A stretch of 6,912 nucleotides of DNA from SAR324 cluster bacterium (GTDB lineage Bacteria; SAR324; NAC60-12): assembly GCA_022448705.1 (NCBI GenBank), contig JAKUUF010000083.1, positions 1 to 6,912 on the forward strand, read 5' to 3'. The notes under the pieces were generated by a model, which saw only the letters and a program-made list of their open reading frames with translations, had not been told where the DNA came from and made no database searches. The translations under genes and the position numbers were made by a program. This document shows positions 1 to 5,843 of the stretch, one piece after another; within the stretch, counting starts at the first letter, position 1; every line of letters starts with the position of its first letter.

Positions 1-119
1 TCTGCGTTTTTATAATTTACTGCAATCATTCCCAAAGATTTATACACACCGTTTTTGATAACCTCCCGAATAATACATCTTTGATTAAGGCTGAGCGTTT
101 TCGGAAAAGTTTGATTCAT
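1..119 (-). CDS. rnpA: Ribonuclease P protein component, N-terminal part (cut by window edge)
   Basis: Seen: the minus strand is open from an ATG at 119-117 to the window edge, giving 39 residues that begin MNQTFPKTLSLNQR and continue IIREVIKNGVYKSLG then MIAVNYKN. An FPK start, a basic helix and a beta strand match the beginning of RnpA, which is usually about 110-130 residues, so roughly the last two thirds lie outside. Known: RnpA is the small protein subunit that helps the catalytic RNase P RNA cleave the 5' leader from precursor tRNAs. Context is the strongest evidence, because rpmH lies directly upstream, two bases away, in the near-universal rpmH-rnpA order. An in-frame ATG at 125-123 would overlap the rpmH stop as ATGA and add two residues. 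Neither start has a clear Shine-Dalgarno, which fits translational coupling to rpmH. The sequence alone is too short to be decisive. Confidence 0.85.
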   Translation of the reverse strand, partial: MNQTFPKTLSLNQRCIIREVIKNGVYKSLGMIAVNYKNA

Positions 120-121
120 GA

Positions 122-256
122 TCATGCACTAAGACGTTTACGGCCTTTTGCTCTTCTACGATTAATGATTTTTCGGCCCCCGGGAGTTGCCATTCTTGCC
201 CGGAAACCATGTTTTTTCTTTCGGCGCCGATTGTTTGGCTGGAAAGTACGTTTCAT
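122..256 (-). CDS. rpmH: 50S ribosomal protein L34
   Basis: Seen: a complete 44-codon minus-strand gene from ATG at 256-254 to TGA at 124-122. The protein starts MKRTFQPNNRRRKKKHGF, continues RARMATPGGRK and ends RRRAKGRKRLSA. These are the family signatures: the KRTFQP start, the HGFRARM core and the RRRAKGRKRLSA tail, at the normal length of 44-46 residues, extremely Arg/Lys-rich and without acidic residues. Known: L34 is a small basic protein of the large ribosomal subunit that threads into 23S rRNA. It is followed at once by rnpA, as in most bacteria, and transcribed away from the flagellar genes. The 14 bases before the ATG contain no GGAG-like site. A possible minus-strand -10 (TATATT) lies at 279-274. 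A plus-strand frame over the same bases encodes an Arg-rich peptide and is only the antisense shadow of this gene. Confidence 0.97.
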   Translation of the reverse strand: MKRTFQPNNRRRKKKHGFRARMATPGGRKIINRRRAKGRKRLSA

Positions 257-386
257 AGGTTTCTGACTAAAACAATATAGTGTTCATATTTATATGAATA
301 AAACGAATCATTTGAACTCATTATTGTCAAGAACTCAAGCTTTAAAGATGTTTCAGGCAGGGATTTTAATCCTCAGGCACTTTTTT

Positions 387-432
387 CATTTTGATGTTAA
401 TGCACCTGCAGCAGCAAGTTCATATCAAAATG
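387..432. repeat. 9-bp inverted repeat upstream of the flagellin promoters
   Basis: CATTTTGAT at 387-395 is repeated in perfect inverted form as ATCAAAATG at 424-432, with 28 bases between. It lies about 90 bases upstream of the first sigma-28 promoter and could be an operator or a looped leader element. An AT-rich match of this size is expected about once by chance in a window of this length, so a role is only a guess. Confidence 0.3.
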
Positions 433-524
433 CATAATCTTGTCTGCTTCTTGTCTAAAAAATGCCGTGCAACTGTACTTAATTATATATGCCTGTACAA
501 CACTCAACGAGGTTGAAATATTGT

Positions 525-551
525 TAAAGAAAAAATGTTAAGTTCCGATAA
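525..551 (+). promoter_or_regulatory. Sigma-28 (FliA) promoter P1, distal
   Basis: TAAAGAAA at 525-532 and TCCGATAA at 544-551 match the sigma-28 consensus TAAAGTTT-N11-GCCGATAA, with exactly the canonical spacing (15 bases between TAAA and the -10 octamer). Seven of the eight -10 bases fit. Transcription would start near 558-560, about 110 bases before the flagellin ATG. Known: sigma-28 drives late flagellar genes after hook completion. Confidence 0.8.
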
Positions 552-598
552 TGGTAAGAACTGCGAAAAATATTTACTTACATGGTGCAAGTCTTAGT

Positions 599-625
599 TA
601 AAGAAATGTAAGTTTGTACCGATAA
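599..625 (+). promoter_or_regulatory. Sigma-28 (FliA) promoter P2, proximal
   Basis: TAAAGAAA at 599-606 and ACCGATAA at 618-625 again give a near-consensus sigma-28 promoter with exact spacing. The -35 octamer is identical to that of P1. Transcription would begin around 632, leaving an AU-rich leader of about 38 bases before the flagellin ATG. It is probably the main flagellin promoter because it is the nearer one, but this is inference. Confidence 0.87.
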
Positions 626-670
626 TAGGACAAGAAATCCATAATGTTGAGCAATTAGTAAATAATTATC

Positions 671-2431
671 ATGGCATTGCGAGTCAATTCAAACATAGCT
701 GCATTAAACGCGCTCAGGCACCTGCAACATACCGAGCGTGATTTGAGCCAGAACCTTGAAAGATTGTCTTCAGGGCGCAAGCTCAATCATGCTGCTGACG
801 GTCCTGCTTCTCTTGTGATTTCTGAGCAGATGAAATCACAGATTTCCGGTCTTGGACAAGCAATCCGCAATTCAGAATCTTCGATTTCAATGATTCAGAC
901 AACTGAAGGTGCTTTAAATGAAGTAAGCAATATACTGGTTAATTTGCGCCAGCTTGCTGTACACGCAGCCAACGAAGGTACAAATGACGAAAAGACTCTG
1001 CAGGCAGATCAGAATGAAGTGGAAAACTTAATTTCGACCTTGAAAAATATTGCAAAAAACACTCAGTTCGGCAGAAGAACGCTGCTTGATGGCAGTAATT
1101 CAGCAACTGGAGTTGCAGTTGGAGAAGGACTGGAATTTGTTTCAGCATCTGAAGATGCAAGATCCACTCTTGCAAACGGACATAAGGTTGATATAACTCA
1201 GGTAGCAACTCGGGCAATGATGGTTGCAACACGAAGGTTAAGTCTGGAAGATGTTGCTGCATCAGATCCAAACAAATCCATTTCATTTGTTATAAATGAA
1301 GGAGGACGCACAGTATCGGTTGATCTGAAAAATAATAAGGAATTGCGGGAGAAAATAGAAAAACTTTCAATCTCAGCAATACGAAATGGAACTCCAGAAG
1401 CAAGGCTTAGAACAGAGCGTGCAATTCAGCTGCTACTTGCGTATGAAATGCAGAGGGTTGCAGATGATGCAAACATGGACCTGGAAATATTTATTTATCG
1501 TCCGGAGGAAAATATAGGACCATTTCTTGAGAGCTTCGATACTTTGAATGATGCTTTGACTGAAGTTTCCAGAACACCGGGAAATATAAATAAGTTTACT
1601 ACCGGAATTGACGAGGTGATTGTATTCCGGCATCGTCAATTTGGAAGTGATCCGAACTTCAGTGTTTCTTCATCTATAAAAAATTTTTTGGGTCAGAATG
1701 TGGGCGTAAACGAGACTGCATTTTCAATTCCCGGAAGAGACGTGGAAGGGACGATTGGCGGTTCTCCTGAATTTAATACAGGAGGAGCTGCGATGGGAAG
1801 AGGGCAGATGCTGACTGGCGCTCCTGGTGCTGTAGCAGAAGGGGTAACAGTGAAATACACTGAAACTATAGATGATGTTATTTATGAAATATTTAATCAT
1901 TCTGAAAACAGAATTGCCGGAATGTTCAAACGAGATAAAAGCAATGAATTATTAGTAGGTGATGTTGTGGACGGAAACGTTCATGTATCACAAAATTCGC
2001 TTGCTTTCCAGATAGGACCGAATCAAGGACAAATGCGGCGCATTTCCGTTCAAAGCATAGATCCTGAACATCTTTCAAAAGGAGTTGTGAATGAAAGCAA
2101 TTTCAGAAATTTGTCTGAAATTGATGTACTGAACGCAGATGCAGCTCAGGATTCTTTGCTGATGATAGATGAAGCCATTGATGAAATTTCCAGCATGCGT
2201 GGAAATCTTGGATCTTTCCAGAGAAACTCGCTGGAAGCAAATTTACACGGATTGCGTGTTTCAAAGGAAAACCTGACTGCTTCGGAATCTCAGTTAGCAG
2301 ATACTGACATGGCTCAGGAGATGAGTGATCTGGTAAAAAATCAAATATTGCTTTCTTCAGGTACAGCAATGTTGGCACAGGCCAATCAGGTTCCACAATC
2401 AGTGATACAGCTGCTTAATGTTAACGGTTGA
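671..2431 (+). CDS. fliC: Flagellin, large variant with an extended variable region
   Basis: This is the subunit of the external flagellar filament, exported unfolded through the flagellar type III apparatus. The start is fixed by the family N-terminus MALRVNSNIAALNALRHL. Residues 1-145 are the N-terminal D0/D1 helices, with RLSSGRKLNHAADGPASLVI at 31-50 and the ISMIQTTEGALNEV stretch at 72-85. Residues 480-586 are the C-terminal D1/D0 helices, with LGSFQRNSLEANLHGLRV at 513-530 and AMLAQANQVPQSVIQLL at 566-582. Between them is a large variable, surface-exposed region. It includes a charged, probably helical stretch at about 221-275 and a Gly-rich GRGQMLTGAPG motif at 376-386 that has a counterpart in FliD here. 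At 586 residues it is longer than the common 270-500. It has no cysteine, as is usual for flagellins. Two sigma-28 promoters precede it, but no Shine-Dalgarno is visible before the ATG. The symbol fliC is generic; paralogues could exist elsewhere. Confidence 0.97.
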   Translation: MALRVNSNIAALNALRHLQHTERDLSQNLERLSSGRKLNHAADGPASLVISEQMKSQISGLGQAIRNSESSISMIQTTEGALNEVSNILVNLRQLAVHAANEGTNDEKTLQADQNEVENLISTLKNIAKNTQFGRRTLLDGSNSATGVAVGEGLEFVSASEDARSTLANGHKVDITQVATRAMMVATRRLSLEDVAASDPNKSISFVINEGGRTVSVDLKNNKELREKIEKLSISAIRNGTPEARLRTERAIQLLLAYEMQRVADDANMDLEIFIYRPEENIGPFLESFDTLNDALTEVSRTPGNINKFTTGIDEVIVFRHRQFGSDPNFSVSSSIKNFLGQNVGVNETAFSIPGRDVEGTIGGSPEFNTGGAAMGRGQMLTGAPGAVAEGVTVKYTETIDDVIYEIFNHSENRIAGMFKRDKSNELLVGDVVDGNVHVSQNSLAFQIGPNQGQMRRISVQSIDPEHLSKGVVNESNFRNLSEIDVLNADAAQDSLLMIDEAIDEISSMRGNLGSFQRNSLEANLHGLRVSKENLTASESQLADTDMAQEMSDLVKNQILLSSGTAMLAQANQVPQSVIQLLNVNG

Positions 2432-2461
2432 TTGGAATGTTTTTTGAAGTGATTACTAGCT

Positions 2462-2482
2462 GCTTGTTCGCTTTGAACAGGT
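2462..2482 (+). other. Stem-loop after flagellin, no T-run
   Basis: CTTGTTC at 2463-2469 pairs with GAACAGG at 2475-2481 (one G-U pair, loop GCTTT), with a further possible G-U pair at 2462/2482. It begins 31 bases after the flagellin stop and is followed by TAAAATAG rather than a T-run, so it does not look like an intrinsic terminator. It could protect the 3' end of an abundant flagellin mRNA. Confidence 0.35.
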
Positions 2483-2511
2483 AAAATAGATAATCATTAA
2501 ATATCAGTTAG

Positions 2512-2539
2512 TTGACTAAATTAAACTAGGCAAAATACT
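2512..2539 (+). promoter_or_regulatory. Possible housekeeping-type promoter for fliD
   Basis: TTGACT at 2512-2517 (5 of 6 to TTGACA) and AATACT at 2534-2539 (4 of 6 to TATAAT) are 16 bases apart. If used, the transcript would begin near 2546 and have almost no leader before the fliD start. The -10 overlaps the terminator-like stem. No TAAA-N15-GCCGATAA sigma-28 promoter exists in this gap. This is a weak call in an AT-rich spacer. Confidence 0.25.
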
Positions 2540-2549
2540 GCCTGTTTTT
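2527..2549 (+). terminator. Weak intrinsic terminator between flagellin and fliD
   Basis: AGGCA at 2528-2532 pairs with TGCCT at 2539-2543 (loop AAATAC, plus a U-G pair at 2527/2544), followed directly by TTTTT at 2545-2549. The shape is that of a short intrinsic terminator. The stem is only 5-6 bp, so partial read-through into fliD is likely. It ends five bases before the proposed fliD start codon, so it could also act as an attenuator or limit ribosome access. Confidence 0.5.
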
Positions 2550-2554
2550 GCGGA

Positions 2555-5500
2555 TTGACATCTGGGTCAACTCAGCTGAATGCTTCATTAAACGGAACCG
2601 TCTTGGCAGAACTAAATCCAAACGCAGTTACTGGACTGGGGTCAAAGCTGAATACAGGTGAGATCATTGACCGCTTCATGGCGATTGAACAGAGGCGTAT
2701 CAAACCTGTAGAAGACCGCAAAGAACAGAAAGTGGGTGAATTGGATGCTTGGGATGCCGTTAAGATGGAACTGAATAAGCTCCAGGGCGTAACCGAGGCA
2801 CTCAATAAGTATGAAGTATGGGAAGCAAGGAAAGTAGAAACAAGCGATCCCAATGTTGTGGAACCGAATGCCCGGAAGGATTCCGTACCGGGGAGGCACA
2901 CATTCGTTGTGGAGTCGGTAGCTCTTTCACATCAGCTGACATCTCAGGGATTTGAGCGTGAAGATGTCAGGATTGGAACTGGAAAAGTTCAACTTCAAAT
3001 TGGAGATGATGAGGATGCCGCGCCAGTCACAATCAATCTGACAGAAGGCAATGACACCCTGGTCGATCTAAAAAGGGCAATAAATAACTCCGACGCTGAT
3101 GTAGAGGCATTTATTGCAAAAACACATGGTGATGAACCATACCGACTGCTCCTAACAAGTAATGTAAAAGGAGAACGGGGACGGATAAATATCAGCTTAA
3201 ATCTTACTGGTGGTGAAGTTGCAGCGCCAAGCTATGAAAACACTTTTGATAAGACTGCCACCTGGAAGGGATTTGACGTTAAAGAAGAAAAAACTTCAAA
3301 AGGTGCAGGATTTGGAGGTTCAACCAACATTGTCCAAGTTGGCGGGACTTATACCGGAGAAGATGACAATGTTTTCACTTTTCGAGTCTTACGCTCCGGA
3401 ATGATTCCTTCGGAAGAAGGCGTGCTTATTGGCTGGCGCGATAAAAACGGAAGAGAAGGTGAAATACCGATAGATAAATTTAATTATGTTCCGGGAAGTC
3501 CACTGGATGTTACGGACGGATTGCAATTGTATATCAGTGACGGTGAAGTTATTGATGGAGACACTTTTACAGTAGATGTTTTAGCAGAGAAATCTGATTT
3601 GTTCTGGTGGCTCAGTGAGGCAGAACGCGCCCCTCAAATATCACAACCTTCAGATTGGAGCAGTAAAGCCTCTGAGGGAGGGATTCGTGTTTCAGGTGCA
3701 TATGAGGGAGCAGAAGATGACACCATAATTTTCAGGGTGGAAGGTAATGGACAGGTCGGCGGACCTAGTCGGTTGAAGCTGCATTATGAATATACTGAAA
3801 CTGGAGAAAAGGGTTCTTTAAATATTGGCTATCCTTATTTGGGGGATGTAGGTAAAGGTGAAGGACCCTTTGATCAAGCAACTGCTTTTGACTCGGAAGA
3901 TGGAGAAGAACTCTTTGACATGGAGTTCACAAAAAAAGGTCGTCGAGACCCCACGCGTCTACCAATTGGGCGGGGCTTATTTGTGGAGGTGAACCCCACT
4001 GTTTTGCGTGATGGTGATTCAACAGATGTAGATGTTATTGCTCCTGTATCTGAGGATATGTGGTGGAGTGATGATGAACACCGCGGGGTTTCCAACAAAG
4101 TGGATGTTACAGCAAAGTGGATGACCTATGAAGAATATGAAGGGCTTGATGAGGACAAGCAGAAAAGTGCTCTGGATGTATCTGCCGGAATCAGGGGGCT
4201 TACAGGTGGGGTTAGTAATGCTCCTATTGAACTATCAGGTACGTATGAAACTGATACAGAAAAAAGTTACACATTTAGGGTAGAGAAGCGGGGAGCTGTT
4301 GGAATAACGCGTGCTTTGCAGTTGAGATGGGAGGACACCTTTGGCGACAGCGGTGCGATTGAAGTTGGAGAAGGCTATATTCCAGGAACTCCAATTGCCT
4401 TTGATGAAGGCTTAAGGCTCTCTCTTGGTGAAGGAGATTTGTACAAAGATGATTACTTTACAATCTCTACAGAGACATCATCTGTAAGACTTGCACAGGA
4501 CCTTGTCTTGCACCTTGGAGCTACCAAAGCTGGAGGAGGTCTGGAGGTAAGGCGCTCTGAAAATATGGCGAATGATGTGATTCCCGGGCTGGATTTGGAA
4601 TTTTTTTCATCCAGTGAAAAGCCTGTGACCATATCTGTATTAGGAGACACTGAAATTGCCAAGGAGCGTATTAATGATTTTGTGGATGCGTATAATACTT
4701 TTCAGGCAACGGCAAAAGAAGTGTCAAAGTTTGATAAGTCTACTAACACAGCTGCTCCTTTGCTGAGTGACAGAAATCTGGCACAGGTGGTAAATGAAGT
4801 TGCCACTACAACTATTGCAACTGTGAGTGGATTGCCTCAATCGACGAATATGCTGTTTTCAATAGGTTTGAAAATAGATGATAAGGGTATGATGTCAATT
4901 GATGATAAAAAATTAAATGAGAAGATCGTTGAAACTTTTTCTGATGTGGCAAACTTGTTTCGAAGCCATGGTAAAACAGATAATCCTTCAATAACTTTTT
5001 TGGGAATGACTGAAGAAACCAGAGTTAATCCAAGCGGATACAATGTGGATGTTACAACTACTGCAAAACGCGGATATTACTTGGGTGAGCCGCTTCCAGG
5101 AATTGTGCGGATAGATGATTCAAACAACGTTTTAATTATTAAAAACAACGGCAGGGTTTCTGACGCTATTGAACTGGAACAGGAAAACTATACACCAGGC
5201 AGCCTGGCCAAAACTATTCAGAACCGTTTGATCGAAGACAAGGCTTTGGGACGCCGCGGGGTACAGGTGCGTCTGGAAGAAGGCAGGTTGAAGATAATTT
5301 CAGGGACTTATGGAAGCAACAGCACAATAGAAGTTGAACCAGGTTCAGGCAAGGACTTGTCTGATTTAGGTTTAGAAGACGGAGTAAGTACTGCTGGTGA
5401 GGATGTAGCAGGTTCAATAGGCAATGTTGAAGCTACGGGCAGGGGCCAGTTACTGGTGGGCGCAGAAGGCTCTAATACTGAAGGTTTAAGACTGTTTGTG

Positions 5501-5821
5501 ACAATTGATGAAAGTGATCTTTCAGCTGAGGAAGAGGGCACAGTAAGTATTTCAAAAGGCGTGGCAGTTAAATTAGGAGAAAAACTAAATATATTAAACA
5601 ATCCGCTTGATGGCAGCGTCAAGAGAGCCACCGACGATATTACAGGACAAATGACCAATTTTGACGAGCAAATAGAGCGTTTGAATAAACGGGCAGAAAC
5701 CAAGCGGGCAAGACTGCAAAACAAGTTTGCCAAGCTGGATAGTACCTTGGGGAAATTAAGATCCCAACAAAATTATATTAGTCAACAACTCTCTGCAATG
5801 AGCGGAGCTAAAAAGTCTTAA
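2555..5821 (+). CDS. fliD: Flagellar filament cap / hook-associated protein 2 (FliD), oversized
   Basis: FliD forms the cap at the filament tip that folds incoming flagellin. The N-terminal FliD domain is at about 26-131, with GLGSKLNTGEIIDRFMAIEQ at 27-46 and the GRHTFVVESVALSHQL segment at 113-128. A flagellin-IN-type motif, TLVDLKRAINNSDADVEAFI, is at 168-187. Residues 258-344, 376-497 and 557-640 are three related beta-rich repeats. The FliD C-terminal domain begins near 670, with FVDAYNTF at 709-716 and GLKIDDKGMMSID at 771-783. A second insertion at 829-982 resembles the flagellin variable region. A helical, coiled-coil-like end lies at about 1026-1081. The usual length is 400-700 residues, so 1088 is exceptional, through insertion rather than fusion to a different gene. 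No ATG precedes the conserved N-terminus. TTG at 2555 is the first plausible start, TTG at 2603 (MAELNPNAVTGLGSKL) is an alternative, and neither has a clear ribosome site. Twenty-two bases separate it from fliS. Confidence 0.95.
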   Translation: MTSGSTQLNASLNGTVLAELNPNAVTGLGSKLNTGEIIDRFMAIEQRRIKPVEDRKEQKVGELDAWDAVKMELNKLQGVTEALNKYEVWEARKVETSDPNVVEPNARKDSVPGRHTFVVESVALSHQLTSQGFEREDVRIGTGKVQLQIGDDEDAAPVTINLTEGNDTLVDLKRAINNSDADVEAFIAKTHGDEPYRLLLTSNVKGERGRINISLNLTGGEVAAPSYENTFDKTATWKGFDVKEEKTSKGAGFGGSTNIVQVGGTYTGEDDNVFTFRVLRSGMIPSEEGVLIGWRDKNGREGEIPIDKFNYVPGSPLDVTDGLQLYISDGEVIDGDTFTVDVLAEKSDLFWWLSEAERAPQISQPSDWSSKASEGGIRVSGAYEGAEDDTIIFRVEGNGQVGGPSRLKLHYEYTETGEKGSLNIGYPYLGDVGKGEGPFDQATAFDSEDGEELFDMEFTKKGRRDPTRLPIGRGLFVEVNPTVLRDGDSTDVDVIAPVSEDMWWSDDEHRGVSNKVDVTAKWMTYEEYEGLDEDKQKSALDVSAGIRGLTGGVSNAPIELSGTYETDTEKSYTFRVEKRGAVGITRALQLRWEDTFGDSGAIEVGEGYIPGTPIAFDEGLRLSLGEGDLYKDDYFTISTETSSVRLAQDLVLHLGATKAGGGLEVRRSENMANDVIPGLDLEFFSSSEKPVTISVLGDTEIAKERINDFVDAYNTFQATAKEVSKFDKSTNTAAPLLSDRNLAQVVNEVATTTIATVSGLPQSTNMLFSIGLKIDDKGMMSIDDKKLNEKIVETFSDVANLFRSHGKTDNPSITFLGMTEETRVNPSGYNVDVTTTAKRGYYLGEPLPGIVRIDDSNNVLIIKNNGRVSDAIELEQENYTPGSLAKTIQNRLIEDKALGRRGVQVRLEEGRLKIISGTYGSNSTIEVEPGSGKDLSDLGLEDGVSTAGEDVAGSIGNVEATGRGQLLVGAEGSNTEGLRLFVTIDESDLSAEEEGTVSISKGVAVKLGEKLNILNNPLDGSVKRATDDITGQMTNFDEQIERLNKRAETKRARLQNKFAKLDSTLGKLRSQQNYISQQLSAMSGAKKS
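3326..4474 (+). repeat. Three diverged protein repeats inside FliD
   Basis: The translated region holds three copies of one module at residues 258-344, 376-497 and 557-640 of FliD. Each begins with GTY, GAY or GTY, and the Tyr to the FRV motif distance is identical (Tyr266-Phe276, Tyr383-Phe393, Tyr564-Phe574). Copies 1 and 3 share YVPGSP/YIPGTP and a GL-x-L strand before a final Asp-rich FT strand (DTFTV / DYFTI). Copy 2 carries an extra stretch of about 43 residues at 429-471. Copies 1 and 2 end in an acidic linker with WW (351-352 and 503-504). Inferred: beta-sandwich domains projecting from the cap. I cannot name a database family. Confidence 0.8.
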
Positions 5822-5832
5822 AACTAATAGAT

Positions 5833-5838
5833 AAGGAG
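5833..5838 (+). promoter_or_regulatory. Ribosome binding site of fliS
   Basis: AAGGAG lies five bases before the fliS ATG. It is the only clear Shine-Dalgarno among the starts seen in this window, and it fixes the fliS start 22 bases after the fliD stop. Confidence 0.9.
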
Positions 5839-5843
5839 TATCG

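Larger units (their letters stand above)
257..670. other. Divergent intergenic region between rpmH and flagellin
   Basis: This 414-base AT-rich region separates the leftward rpmH-rnpA pair from the rightward flagellin. The right half carries the two sigma-28 promoters listed separately. The left half should contain the rpmH promoter. I see a minus-strand TATATT at 279-274 with a poor -35, and a perfect minus-strand TTGACA at 330-325 whose spacing (about 30 bases) to the next TATA-like box is wrong, so no rpmH promoter can be named with confidence. A 9-bp inverted repeat lies at 387-432. Short open frames exist (for example 29 codons at 348-437, plus) but have no ribosome site and resemble no known protein. 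No tRNA-like or rRNA-like sequence was seen. Confidence 0.8.

Noticed and set aside
40..48. DnaA box match TTATACACA
   Set aside because: It is a single box inside the rnpA coding sequence, with no cluster of further boxes or AT-rich unwinding element nearby, so it gives no support for a replication origin here.
221..230. 10-bp perfect palindrome TCGGCGCCGA
   Set aside because: It is inside the rpmH coding sequence and is explained by Arg/Asn codons; no adjacent operator-like context.
81..266. Plus-strand open frame of 61 codons, Arg-rich
   Set aside because: It lies antisense to rpmH, whose minus-strand product is an unmistakable L34. The Arg-rich peptide is a by-product of that gene's codons, and it has no ribosome site.
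348..437. 29-codon plus-strand frame in the divergent intergenic region
   Set aside because: It has no ribosome binding site and no recognisable protein features, and it overlaps the inverted repeat. A frame of this length is expected by chance.
2433..2448. Sigma-54-like TGGAATG-N4-TTGAA after the flagellin stop
   Set aside because: The -24 GG is present, but the essential -12 GC is GA. Sigma-54 promoters rarely tolerate this, and there is no supporting enhancer site.
5308..5733. Minus-strand open frame of 141 codons opposite the fliD 3' part
   Set aside because: It is a Ser/Pro/Leu-rich shadow of the fliD reading frame with no family resemblance. fliD is clearly the coding strand. Other antisense frames inside flagellin and fliD were left out for the same reason.
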